Below are positions 8,420 to 19,700 of a stretch of DNA of 64,000 nucleotides, in pieces (positions within the stretch are counted from its first letter, which is position 1; each line of letters opens with the position of its first letter). The stretch lies in contig JADKAS010000002.1 of the NCBI GenBank assembly GCA_016715245.1, positions 124,001 through 188,000 on the forward strand, read 5' to 3'. A program made the position numbers and the translations under genes. Source of the stretch: Saprospiraceae bacterium (GTDB taxonomy: Bacteria; Bacteroidota; Bacteroidia; Chitinophagales; Saprospiraceae). The notes under the pieces are model-generated. The model did no database searches. It was not told where the DNA came from and worked only from the letters and a program-made list of their open reading frames with translations.

Positions 8420-8540
8420 AAACATCGGGACTTAAGGGAGACGTCAGGGATAAAATTTCAGAATCCAAATTTCCTTTTACTGGTATTTCTTTTTTTGGCT
8501 CCCCTTTCTGGGTAGGGGCAAAACACAAAAAAAAATACCT
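8420..8540. repeat. Two-hairpin element, copy D, right part
   Basis: Starts AAACATCGGGACTTAAGGGAG and carries the arm ACGTCAGGGATAAAATTT (8441-8458) that pairs with 6752-6769 across the IS. It then has a hairpin 2 with less perfect arms (GTATTTCTTTTTTTG and CAAAAAAAAATAC). It lies just upstream of the restriction-modification gene. Confidence 0.8.
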
Positions 8541-8605
8541 GTATACAAAATCATATTTTTACCATTCTCCATTTTATTTTATCTTTACAATCTAAACGAC
8601 TCGTA

Positions 8606-11600
8606 ATGCCGCTAAAATTGTGTAAGGTTGCTCCCAAAAAATCACTCAATGCCGCTTTTCTGAAGGTGCGACCGCTGCGGAGTGAGATAGATCTTTTTAA
8701 AGCCAACCTCATCACGCTTATAGATAAAATCAACGAATCAGAAAGCGAAGAAAATCAGAAAAATCACGTTCGTGACTTTCTGCTCAACACGTATTACAGC
8801 GGTAAAAACGAAGTCAACACCAAAGGACGTCAGGATCTCGTCATCCATACCGAAGCCCACAATACTTCTTCTGTCGGCGTTATCCTCGAAACCAAACGAC
8901 CAACCAATAAAGCGGAATGGATATCTCCCGACAAACCGAATAACAAAGCGCTTCACGAACTGGTGCTGTATTATCTCCGAGAACGGGTAGACGCCAAAAA
9001 CATCGATGTCAAATACCTGATCGCCACCAATGTATATGAATGGTACATCTTTGATGCCGCATATTTTGACAAATTGTTCTACCAGAATAAAAAATTTGTC
9101 AGAGACTACGAAGATTGGCGGGATGGCAAAAAGGTCCTCAGAGATACTTCGCTTTTTTACAACGAAATCGCCAAAACCTTTATCGATAATCTGGACGACG
9201 AAATACCATGCACATTTTTTGATCTCAGAGAGTATGAAAACGAACTCCGCAATGCGGACAAAGCGGACGACAAAAAGCTCATCGCGCTGCAAAAATTGTT
9301 GTCGCCTTTTCATTTGCTGCGACAATCTTTTGCCAATGACAGCAATAGCCTGGACAAACGGTTTTACAGCGAACTGCTCCACATCATCGGCCTCACAGAA
9401 ACCAAAGAAGGCGGTAAAAAACTCATTGGTCGGCATAAACCCGGAGAAAGACATTCCGGAAGTATTCTCGAGGATACAATTATACAAATAGAAAGTCTCG
9501 ACAAACTAAGTCGTGTAGATCGTCCCGGTCAGTACGGCGCCGATAAAGAAGAACGATTGTTCAACATCGCCCTCGAACTGTCCATCACCTGGATCAACCG
9601 GATTCTTTTTCTTAAACTCCTCGAAGGCCAGTTGGTCAGTTACCACAACCGGTCTGCCGAATACCTTTTTCTCAATAAAAAAGTGATCCGGGAGTATGAC
9701 GACCTCAACTCTTTGTTTTTTCAGGTATTGGCCAAACAAAACAACGAACGAAACGACGACGTGCGCAATACTTTTGCTCGTGTACCATATCTCAATTCGT
9801 CGCTTTTTGAACCTACAGAACTCGAACACAGTACCATATTCATCAGCAATCTCAAGGACGATAAAACGATACCGTTGCATACTGCCACCATGCTCAAAGA
9901 CAGCACAGGAAAAAAGCGCACAGGACAACTATCGACCCTTGAATATCTTTTCGAATTTCTCAATGCCTACGACTTCAGCAGCGAAGGATCGGAAGACATC
10001 CAGGAAGACAACAAAACCCTCATCAATGCTTCCGTGCTCGGGCTTATCTTTGAGAAGATCAACGGCTACAAGGATGGTTCGTTTTTTACACCGGGGTTTA
10101 TTACTATGTATATGTGCCGTGAGACCATACGCCGGGCGGTGGTGCAGAAGTTTAACGAGACCAAATCCTGGTCGTGCAAAGATATCACAGAACTCTACAA
10201 CAAAATCGAAGACCGCACCGAAGCCAATGCCATCGTCAATAGTCTTCGGATATGTGACCCTGCCGTCGGTTCCGGGCATTTTCTTGTGTCTGCCCTCAAC
10301 GAGATGATTGCCGTCAAGGGAGAATTAGGCATTTTGCAGGACGAAAGTGGTAGAAGACTCAGGGATTATACGGTCGAAGTCATCAATGACGAACTCATCA
10401 TCAAAGATGAAAACGGAGATTTGTTTTCCTACAATCCTAAAAACGCCGAAAGCCAGCGTTTACAAAAAACCCTGTTTCATGAGAAGCAGACCCTCATTGA
10501 GAACTGTTTGTTTGGTGTGGACATCAACCCCAATTCCGTCAAGATCTGCCGCCTCCGTCTCTGGATAGAATTGTTGAAAAATGCCTACTACAAAAAAGAA
10601 AACGAACTCGAGACCCTGCCCAATATCGACATTAACATCAAGTGCGGCAATTCGTTGGTAAGTCGTTTTGGTCTGGATGCCGACCTCAAGAATGCATTAA
10701 AAAAGACGAAACTAACAATAGACGGTTATCGTTTTGCGGTTTCCACCTATCGATCAACAAAGAGCAGGGAAACAAAGAGGGAAATGGAAAACCTAATTTT
10801 ACAGATGAAACAAAAATTTTCGTCAGAAATAAGGCTTAGTGACCCTAACAAAAAAAGGTTGGACAAATTAGCTAATGAATTATATCACAGATTTACCGGA
10901 ACATTTTTATTTGAGCCTGAAGAATCATATGGTAAAAAGGAAGAAGAACTAGAAAAGAAGAAAAAAATTGAACAAGAGAAACTTGAAAAAGAAATTACAA
11001 TAATTAGTCAAAAGCTAGAAGAATCAAAAAACAACGTCATCTACAACGATTCTTTTGAATGGCGATTTGAATTTCCGGAAGTATTAAATGACGATGGTGA
11101 CTTTATTGGTTTTGATGTAGTGGTTGGTAATCCACCATATTTTTCAATGTCAAAACTTAAGGAGCAGGCAGATTATTTTTCAAGTGCTGGATTTGAGACC
11201 TATTCCAAGGGAGCTGACATTTACTGTTTATTCTATGAACTAGGTGGTAGAATTCTCAAAGCAAAAGGGTATTTAACTTATATCACTTCCAATTCTTGGC
11301 TAAGGTCTATTTATGGCGAATTACTTAAAGCACATTTTATGAAAAGCCTACAACCCATTACATTGTTGAATATTGAAGACGTGCAAATATTTGAAGAAGC
11401 AACTGTTGAATCGAACATCATTACATTGCAAAAAAGAAGGTTGACTGATACCTTTTCAGTAGTAAACTTATCGAGTGATTACATGCTTGGTGCTTCTCTT
11501 TCTGACTATTTTGACTTAAACCACTTTGAATTTGCCGTTCCCAAAACTTCCGAATGGTTTATTGGAAATCAGAAAGCAGGCAATCTCAAAGTCAAAATCG

Positions 11601-12382
11601 AATCACAGGGAAAGCAGTTGAAAGAATTCGATATAGAAATTAATAGGGGCTTTTTAACAGGTTATAATGAGGCCTTTATCATTGACGAACAAAAGAAAGA
11701 GGAATTGATACTACTTGACCCTAAAAACGAAGAAATCATTAAGCCCATTTTGCGCGGAAGAGATTTGAAAAAGTACAGTTATGAATTTGAAAATGTCTAT
11801 TTGATTAACACTCACAATGGGTTGAAGTCAAGCGGTTTGGAAAGAATTGATGTGGTGAATAATTATGTAAGTCTATACTTGCATTTCAAGACTTTTTTAC
11901 CAAAGATTGAAAGTCGGTATGATAAAGGAGACCATTGGACGAATCTTCGAAATTGTGCTTATTTGGAAGATTTCAAAAAACCAAAAATAGTATGGGGAGA
12001 GATTTCAGATAAACCTAAATTTGCTTTTGATGATAAGGGATTCTATGCTGAAGCGACTACCTTTCTAATGACAGGTGAAAAATTAAAATTTCTATTGGCC
12101 ATTTTAAATTCTAAAGTGTCAGAATGGTATTTTAATCTGATTGGAACAACTACAGGAATGGGTACCAACCGATGGAAAAAATACAAAATTGAATTACTTC
12201 CTATAAAAGTACCTAATGAGGACGAAGAAATTGAGATTGTGAATATTGTTGATAAAATCCTATCTCTCAAATCCCTAGACCCAATCGCCGACACCACTTC
12301 TCTTGAAGCGGAGATTGACCGGATGGTGTATGATTTGTATGGATTGACGGAGGAGGAAAGGAAGATCGTGGAGGGGGAGTAA
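8606..12382 (+). CDS. Type IIG restriction-modification enzyme (nuclease-methyltransferase-specificity fusion)
   Basis: 1,258 residues in one chain. The N-terminal nuclease shows a PD-(D/E)XK pattern with Asp77 in GRQDLVI and Glu95/Lys97 in ILETKRP. A helical linker leads to an N6-adenine methyltransferase core: FTPGFIT entry, AdoMet motif I DPAVGSGHFL near residue 550, and catalytic NPPY near 840 in VVVGNPPYFS. The last ~400 residues should be the target-recognition region (INRGFLTGYNEAF, LRGRDLKKY, NSKVSEWYF). Such enzymes cut and methylate with one polypeptide and need no separate specificity subunit. Codon composition changes near residue 700 from GC-richer to AT-rich and back near the C-terminus, suggesting exchange of the recognition part. 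BREX PglX is the main alternative, but the nuclease motif and lack of BREX neighbours argue against it. Confidence 0.9.
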   Translation: MPLKLCKVAPKKSLNAAFLKVRPLRSEIDLFKANLITLIDKINESESEENQKNHVRDFLLNTYYSGKNEVNTKGRQDLVIHTEAHNTSSVGVILETKRPTNKAEWISPDKPNNKALHELVLYYLRERVDAKNIDVKYLIATNVYEWYIFDAAYFDKLFYQNKKFVRDYEDWRDGKKVLRDTSLFYNEIAKTFIDNLDDEIPCTFFDLREYENELRNADKADDKKLIALQKLLSPFHLLRQSFANDSNSLDKRFYSELLHIIGLTETKEGGKKLIGRHKPGERHSGSILEDTIIQIESLDKLSRVDRPGQYGADKEERLFNIALELSITWINRILFLKLLEGQLVSYHNRSAEYLFLNKKVIREYDDLNSLFFQVLAKQNNERNDDVRNTFARVPYLNSSLFEPTELEHSTIFISNLKDDKTIPLHTATMLKDSTGKKRTGQLSTLEYLFEFLNAYDFSSEGSEDIQEDNKTLINASVLGLIFEKINGYKDGSFFTPGFITMYMCRETIRRAVVQKFNETKSWSCKDITELYNKIEDRTEANAIVNSLRICDPAVGSGHFLVSALNEMIAVKGELGILQDESGRRLRDYTVEVINDELIIKDENGDLFSYNPKNAESQRLQKTLFHEKQTLIENCLFGVDINPNSVKICRLRLWIELLKNAYYKKENELETLPNIDINIKCGNSLVSRFGLDADLKNALKKTKLTIDGYRFAVSTYRSTKSRETKREMENLILQMKQKFSSEIRLSDPNKKRLDKLANELYHRFTGTFLFEPEESYGKKEEELEKKKKIEQEKLEKEITIISQKLEESKNNVIYNDSFEWRFEFPEVLNDDGDFIGFDVVVGNPPYFSMSKLKEQADYFSSAGFETYSKGADIYCLFYELGGRILKAKGYLTYITSNSWLRSIYGELLKAHFMKSLQPITLLNIEDVQIFEEATVESNIITLQKRRLTDTFSVVNLSSDYMLGASLSDYFDLNHFEFAVPKTSEWFIGNQKAGNLKVKIESQGKQLKEFDIEINRGFLTGYNEAFIIDEQKKEELILLDPKNEEIIKPILRGRDLKKYSYEFENVYLINTHNGLKSSGLERIDVVNNYVSLYLHFKTFLPKIESRYDKGDHWTNLRNCAYLEDFKKPKIVWGEISDKPKFAFDDKGFYAEATTFLMTGEKLKFLLAILNSKVSEWYFNLIGTTTGMGTNRWKKYKIELLPIKVPNEDEEIEIVNIVDKILSLKSLDPIADTTSLEAEIDRMVYDLYGLTEEERKIVEGE

Positions 12383-12393
12383 AAAAGTAAACC

Positions 12394-13263
12394 ATGACTA
12401 AAGAGACAGCTATAAAACTATTTGACCAAAAACAAATCCGATCGGTTTGGAGTGAAAAGGATGAAAAGTGGTATTTTTCCATTGTGGATGTGATAGCCAT
12501 CCTTACGGAGAGTTTAAATCCAAGAAAATATTGGAGTGTGTTAAAAACCAGACTCAAAAAGGAGGGTAGTCAGTTGGCTACAAATTGTAGTCAACTGAAA
12601 TTGCTTTCATCTGATGGCAAGTTCTACAAAACAGATGTGGCGGATACAGAACAATTACTTCGGTTGATTCAATCGATTCCATCACCCAAAGCAGAACCTT
12701 TTAAAATTTGGTTGGCTCAGGTAGGAGCGGAGCGATTGGATGAAATGCAGGACCCGGAAATAAGTATAGACAGAGCATTGGAGCAATATATGAAGTTGGG
12801 CTATTCAGAAAACTGGATAAACCAACGACTTAAAAGTATTGAAATACGTAAGGAGCTTACAGATGAGTGGAAAAAACGCGGGCTGAAAGAAGGTGTTCAG
12901 TTTGCCACCCTGACGGATATCATTACCCAAGCCTGGAGCGAAAAAACCACTAAAGAATACAAAGTTTTTAAAGGATTGAAAAAAGAAAACCTGCGGGACA
13001 ACATGACCAATACAGAGTTGATTTTGAATATGTTGGCCGAGGCCTCTACCAAAGACATCTCTACAGCTACCAATCCAAAAGATTTTGAGGATAGTAAAAA
13101 GGTGGCACGACAAGGAGGCAATGTCGCCAATGTTGCCAGATTGGAGCTGGAAGCAAAAACAGGTAAAAAAGTTGTATCTGCTTTAAATGCTAAAGATTCA
13201 TTAAAATCATTGCCTGAAGTAAAAAAACGTGTAACAAAAAAAGGTAAAGATGAAAATGAATAA
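12394..13263 (+). CDS. BRO-N/DinD-like protein
   Basis: 289 residues, starting 11 bases after the type IIG gene. The N-terminal ~110 residues have the BRO-N layout seen in phage antirepressors and DNA-damage-inducible protein D: IRSVWSEKDEKWYFSIVDVI, then NPRKYWSVLKTRL, then LLRLIQSIPSPKAEPFKIWL. The middle (GVQFATLTDIITQAWS...YKVFKGLKKENLRDNM) matches DinD-type proteins. The C-terminus is Lys-rich. DNA binding is expected from the BRO-N fold. Tight spacing suggests co-expression with the restriction enzyme, perhaps as a regulator, but that is inference. Confidence 0.8.
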   Translation: MTKETAIKLFDQKQIRSVWSEKDEKWYFSIVDVIAILTESLNPRKYWSVLKTRLKKEGSQLATNCSQLKLLSSDGKFYKTDVADTEQLLRLIQSIPSPKAEPFKIWLAQVGAERLDEMQDPEISIDRALEQYMKLGYSENWINQRLKSIEIRKELTDEWKKRGLKEGVQFATLTDIITQAWSEKTTKEYKVFKGLKKENLRDNMTNTELILNMLAEASTKDISTATNPKDFEDSKKVARQGGNVANVARLELEAKTGKKVVSALNAKDSLKSLPEVKKRVTKKGKDENE

Positions 13264-13304
13264 TTTTGATTTACTATTCCAATAAAATTTAACCCTATCC
13301 ATTA

Positions 13305-16300
13305 CTACTCTTCCTCCTTCACATACGCCAATACCGTTTCCAGTAAATTTTTGGCATCTCTCAGGTATTTTACATTTTCCCTGGTCATAATGAGGTAGCT
13401 GGTAGTCTGTTTCAGAGTAAAACCGTGCTTCACTCCGTCGGAAGAAATAAATTTCATCAGCTTCTGAAACAAAGCGGATTCAAAAAAGGAAGATTTCGGA
13501 TTGCTGATGAAGTAGCAGTTCATTTTTCTGTTTTTTAATACAATCCTTTCAAAGCCGAGTTTTTTGGAAATAATCCTTATCCTCAATCCGTCAAAAAGTT
13601 CTCTGACCTGATTCGGTATTTTCCCGAATCTGTCATCGAGCATGCCGGCAAATTTGGTGATGTCTTCTTCGGTCTCCAGACTGTCGAGCCGTGTGTACAG
13701 TGCCAGCCGCTCATTGATATTAGTGACATAATCATCCGGAATCAACATCTCTATATCAGTATCAATATCCACGTCGCGCACGTACACCGTTTTTTTGGCG
13801 TTTTCGTCTTCAAACAGTTCTTTGTATTCGTTTTCTTTGAGTTCGATGATGGCTTCTTCCAATATTTTCTGGTAGGTTTCATAACCTATGTCCGCGATAA
13901 ACCCGCTTTGTTCAGCGCCCAGTAAATTACCTGCTCCCCGGATATCCATATCCTTCATAGCTATCTGAAATCCACTGCCCAGGTCTGAAAACTCTTCAAG
14001 GGTCTGAATACGTTTTCTCGCATCCTGGGTAAGTACGGAAAGTGGCGGGGCAAATAGGTAACAAAAAGCTCTTTTATTGGACCTTCCGACTCTGCCCCTC
14101 AACTGGTGAAGGTCGCTCATACCAAACTGATGTGCATTGTTGATGATGATCGTATTGGCATTGGGTATATCGAGACCGGTTTCTATGATATTGGTGCAGA
14201 CCAGCACGTCAAATTTACCGTCGATAAAGTTAATCAATGTGTCTTCAAGCTGTTTGGATTCCATCTGACCATGAGCTATGGCAACGTCGACTCCCTGACA
14301 TATATTTTTGATCATGGCGGCCATTTCATCCAGCCCGTTCACCCGGTTGTGTACAAAAAAGACCTGACCACCGCGGTTGACTTCGTAAAAGATAGCTTCT
14401 TTGATAAGGTCTTCACTGAAAACCCTCCTCTCTGTATGAATAGGCTGCCTGTTGGGCGGTGGTGTCCTCATGACAGACAAATCCCTTGCCGCCATCAACG
14501 AAAATTGAAGTGTTCTCGGAATAGGTGTGGCTGTAAGGGTCAGTGTGTCCACATTTACCTGAATACCTCTCAGTTTTTCTTTGGCAGCCACACCGAATTT
14601 TTGTTCTTCGTCTATCACCAACAGACCCAGATTTTAAACTTAAGCTGCGACGACAATATAGCGTGTGTACCGATAAGAATTTCAATTTTTCCCTCCTCCA
14701 GTTTTTGTATGATGTCCGTTTTTTCTTTGGCAGAACGAAAGCGGTTGATGTAGTCAATGGTAACACCAAATTCCTTCAATCTTTCTGAAAAGGTTTTGTA
14801 ATGCTGCAGGGCAAGAATGGTAGTCGGCACCAGAACGGCCACCTGTTTTCCTGCCACCACGGCCTTGAATGCCGCCCTAATCGCCACTTCAGTTTTGCCG
14901 AATCCCACATCACCGCAGATAAGTCGGTCCATAGGGTATTCTTTTTCCATATCCTCCTTGACCTGTTGTGTCGAAAGCAACTGATCAGGTGTATCTTCAT
15001 AAATAAAAGAAGCTTCCAGTTCGTTTTGCAGATACCCGTCGGGAGGAAAAGAAAATCCTTTGGATGCCTTCCGTTTTGCGTAGAGCTTAATGAGCTCCTT
15101 GGCAATATCTTTGATTCTTGCCTTTGTCTTGCGCTTCAGATTTTTCCACGCATCACCGCCTATTTTATTTACCTTGGGTTCGGTGCCATCCTTTCCTACA
15201 TATCTCGATATTTTGTGAAGTGAATTGATACTTACGTATAATATATCGTTGTTCAGATAAATCAGTCTTACGGTCTCCTGTTTATGTCCATTGATTTCGA
15301 TGGTCTCGAGACCTGAATATTTTCCAATACCGTGGTCGATGTGTGTCACAAAATCTCCCGGTTGCAACTCCTCAGCATTTTGAGGCTCATCGCCATTTCC
15401 TGTGTAAAACCCTGCTTCAGTTTATACCTGTGGAATCTCTCAAATATCTGATGGTCTGTATATGCAGCTATTTTTTGGTCGTGATCGATAAATCCTCCGT
15501 GGATGGATTTCAGGACGGGTAGAAAAGGAACTTTGACACCCATATCTTCAAATATGGCGTAAAACCTTTCAATTTGTTTGGGATTGTCGGTAAAAATAAA
15601 ATTTTTGTAACCCTTTGCATGGTTCTGATTAAAATTGTCAATCAGCAAGTTGAAGTTTTTGTTGAAAGCCGGTTGCGGCACTGTCTGAAATGTCAGAGAA
15701 GTTCTTTCCTTCTGCATCCATTCAGAAGGTGTAAAAAGTAAGGTCCTGAAATTACTCAGGCCCGACATAATATCTGCCGGATAAATAAATGCCCTTTCTT
15801 TGAGCAATTCTTTCAATTCTTCATCGGTTTTGGAAAGGCTGCTGGCAACAAAAGCTTCCACCTTCTCAAAAGCAATCTGAATTTTGTCGAGGGTAGTGTC
15901 CAGATCCTGGATGCACACCAAGGTGTCCGGTGGAAGAATATGTAGTAAATCCACTTTTTCGGAAACCTGAAATTTGCTGTTGATATTGGGAATGATGGAA
16001 AAACTATCAATAGACGAAACCGAAAGCTGGGTAGTGGGATTAAAGGTACGGATACTTTCCACTTCGTCATCAAACAATTCGACACGGTAAGGCCATTCAT
16101 TTCCATAGGAAAAAAGGTCAATGATGCCGCCTCTGATGGAAAATTGTCCGGGTTGATATACAAATTCGACCCTTTCAAATCCAAAGTCGATGAGAAAAAC
16201 GATGATGGTGTCTATGTCGAGTTTTTCTCCTTTTTTAATCTGTATTCTTTTTTTATCAAGGAGAGCAGGGTCGACAGCTTTTTCGAAAAGGGCTTCCGGA

Positions 16301-16668
16301 TAGGTTATCAGGATAAAAGGTTTTTTCCTGAAAGTATATACTTTGTGAATGGTTTCCGTTCGTTCCAGCACGTTGTTTTTGTCGAGTTCCTCGAAAAAAA
16401 CCGGCCGTTTGAAGGAATCCGGCAGAAAGTACACATGAGGGTCATCGCTGAGTGACTGGAACGTATTATAGATATAGGCTGCCTCTTCTTTGTCATAAGC
16501 TATGTACAACAAAGGGAATCCGGTAATTTTCTGGTAAGCCCGCAGATAAAAACAAGAGGAAGAGCCGGCCAGATTTTTGCAAAGAACCGACTTGTGATTT
16601 TTTTCAGCCCACTCTTTTAAGACCGGGCTTGCCTCATAAATCTTGACTAACTCTTCTGATACATTCAC
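13305..16668 (-). CDS. mfd: Transcription-repair coupling factor Mfd (two frameshifts)
   Basis: Reconstructed as one protein of about 1,121 residues that removes stalled RNA polymerase and recruits UvrA. Three overlapping open pieces follow each other in family order. The UvrB-like N-terminus covers 15346-16668. The RNA-polymerase-interaction domain with PGDFVTHIDHGIGKYSGLE and the helicase Walker A region (CGDVGFGKTEVA) cover 14615-15367. DEEQKFGV, helicase motifs (LTLTATPIPRTLQFS, RGRVGRS) and the TRCF C-terminal domain cover 13305-14621. Adding one base in the T4 run at 15378-15381 and one in 14632-14635 restores LKNAEELQPGDFV and FKNLGLLVIDEE. The start is a GTG, and a TACCTTTG promoter box lies only four bases upstream of it (16673-16680). 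Confidence 0.93.
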
Positions 16669-16672
16669 GCGG

Positions 16673-16680
16673 CAAAGGTA
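16673..16680 (-). promoter_or_regulatory. Bacteroidota -7 promoter box for mfd
   Basis: On the minus strand this reads TACCTTTG, a match to TAnnTTTG. It is four bases from the GTG start codon of mfd, so the transcript would be leaderless or nearly so. Confidence 0.5.
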
Positions 16681-16721
16681 GTAACTCTGAGGGATTTTTT
16701 ACCTATTTTTTGCCAAATGAA

Positions 16722-19700
16722 TTAATGAATAACCGTGAGGTCACCATAGTATTTTTTAGTCTGATTATCAGAAAAGTCAAGAATTTCGATGACAAATACA
16801 TAAACACCTTGCTCCACTTCTGTCCCTTTAAAATTTCCATCCCATCCTGAAGAAGGATCATTAAAGGGTAGATTTTTTTGTTCAAAAACTTTGTTGCCCC
16901 AGCGATCGTATATATCCATTTTCAGAATAGACCCGTTGAAGTTTTCAGGAGCAATGATGTAAAAATGATTGTTTTGACCGACGCCGGGTTTGATTACGTT
17001 AGGGAATTCAAATTCTCCGGCGATAGCTTTTTTTAATGTAAGAAGAATAGTCTCGTTGCAATCCGAACCGAATAAATATTCCAGCGTAATTTCCGTATCC
17101 GAAAGCGGGCTTGCAATGGTGGTCAGGCACGTATCACAACTGAAAATAGAAGCTGGTGTCCACTGTATACCGGATATTTTATTTACATCTCCGGAAAGGG
17201 TCAGCGTGTACACATCAAATCCGTTGTTGATGGAGTCGATGGTAATATCAGGTCTTGAATTGTCGGGAATGACGACATTATAAGATGTGGAACACCCTGT
17301 TGAAGAAAATACGTCAATGATATAGCTACCTGCATTCAAGGCCTTTTCAAACGGCATTGATGGGAAAACATCTTCCTGCTGTCCGTTTATAAACAGCGTA
17401 AAAGGACCCGGAATATTTGCATTGTTGAAGGTAATCGACCCTGTACTTTCACCACAGGCTGGTAAAGAAATGACTTCTCCCACCAGTAAAGAGCCAAAAT
17501 TCAGATTGACCCTGACAATGGAATCACAACCATTGGCAGCACCGTTTTTAAATTCAACTTCACCAGTCTGTCTGGTAAAATTAAACTCAATATTACCGAC
17601 CATCAGCTTATCCGCAGGATCGCAAAATGTTGTGTCAATCGATGTTATTACCTCATCCAAAAACCTGAGATTGACATTGACAATACTGTCACAGCCATTT
17701 GCAGCCTTTAGTATTACCTGTCCGGACCTTTTGTTTATATTAAATAATGTATCACCAACAAAAAATGAATAATTCTGGTCACAGGTTGTTTCATCTCTGT
17801 TTTTGACATATGGTGTGTTAAATTTAATATTTACATCAACAATAGTGTCACAACCGAAAAAAGAACCTCCCTCCAAAAAAGCGGGTCCTGCAGGTTTATT
17901 TTTATTGAATGTCTGGTTGGGGAATGGGGAATAGGAAAAATTGTCATCACAGACTTCATTATTATAATTTCCCCTTGCTTCCGGTCTGAAAGTAAGATTT
18001 ACAAAGAAGGTAGTATCGCAATCATTTCCTGAACTGGATACAAGAGCAGGCCCCGAAGGATTGGCGGCATTAAAGAGCTGATTTCCAACGGTAAGGGACT
18101 CTCCGAAACAAAGAGTCCGGGTTATATTTTGAACTACCAGTGGTTTGATGTTGATATTACCCGTTGGTTTTGGGTTTAAAACAAATTCACATTGACCTGA
18201 CGAAATGGTTTCAATGGTAAATGTATTGGTTCCTGAAGGTGAAAGATTGTTGAAGGTAAGTGGGTCAAGGATTTTGCTGCAAAAATTAATAACTATATTT
18301 TGATTGGGAATCAAAATAAACTGGTTATTATAAATATCAGTATTATTGGTAATTCTGACTTTAATATCTCTTGATTCCAATGAATTATGTCTGATGGTCA
18401 TGTCGCCGCAATCACCCACACAAAAAGAAAGGTTATTAACAATAAAATTGATATTCGGCCTGTCTGTTCTTCTTATTGTCCAGATGGCTGTGTCAAACGG
18501 ACAGGTGGCTCCGTCACCTGTTATATATAAAAACTGATACTGGGGCAGGTTATTTAAAATCTGCTGCCCGAAAGGCACTTCAAATGCACCGTTCATAATA
18601 CGGCCACCTGGAGAGGCATCGGATGGAAGATAATCAGAAGCTACAAACCCTGCACCATCACAATATTCACCGACGACATCCATTCCCGCAGTAATGTTGA
18701 TTTTACGTTTATGGAAATAAGTGCGGAATCTCCCGGACAACTGTTGTTCTGAGGAAAACTGTAGAGAAAGGTGTACGTATTTACTGGTCTTCCGAATGAA
18801 TTCCAGACAGTTCCCGTCAAGCCACCGTATCCGTTAAAATCTTCAAATGTTCCGCCAAGGTTTGCCATATCAATAAGCACATTTAGGTTAATGGTGGAAT
18901 TGATACAGATATCACCCGACTTATCCAATCCGGCATTAAAAAATGAATCTATGGTGACAGAAATAAATGCAGTATCACCCGGACAAATCCCTGCATTAAA
19001 ACGATAGGAAAACAATGTATTACCGGCAGGAAGACTGCTTAGATCCACATTTGCAGGATTACTTGTATTGATATTGATATTTCGGCTGTTCGTCCATATT
19101 CCTCCGTTTGAAAACGATCCAAGTAAAGAAGAAAAATTGATATTATTAAGGTTATTCTGGCAGAGTGTCAGACTTCCGCCATTTCCTGCACTTACTGCTC
19201 TTGCCATATTGAGAGTGATGATGGCGGTATCATTTCCGCAAGTGGCATCAGTTAGTATATATTCAAAATCAAAATTTCCGATTTGAAATCCCGACAAATC
19301 AAATGATGTCGGATTGGTGATAACCATGTTGTTTTGTTTCCATGTTCCGCCTGATCCGGCATTTGCAGCCAGAAAGGTATTCAGATTTACTATGGGATCA
19401 AGTAATATACACACATTGTGGTTTGTATTATCTCCTGCAAAAACACTACCCACAGCAATAGTTGAAGTAAATCCATTGACACATTGTCCGGGTTGGGGTG
19501 TAAACAATAATGAATAGGTGCCGTTGCCCTGAGCTCCCGGATTAAAGGAAGTTACTACTACCATGCTCAAAGTCCAAACGCCATTCACTCCCTGAACGAC
19601 GGATGGTAAATTTATTGTTGGTGAGGTAATACAAACATTTGCAAATATTACGGGTGTCAGATTGGTCGCTGCGGCAACAACAAAGTTCACAACCAGGTCA

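Noticed and set aside
8738..10307. Long open frames antisense to, or in other frames of, the restriction gene
   Set aside because: Shadows caused by the GC-richer codon usage of the first half of that gene; no independent domain is visible.
8606..12382. BREX PglX methyltransferase
   Set aside because: It has a PD-(D/E)XK motif (D77, E95, K97) at the N-terminus and no brxC, pglZ or other BREX genes around it.
13305..16668. Three separate helicase or UvrB-like genes
   Set aside because: The pieces are consecutive parts of one Mfd protein, each break cured by one base in a homopolymer.
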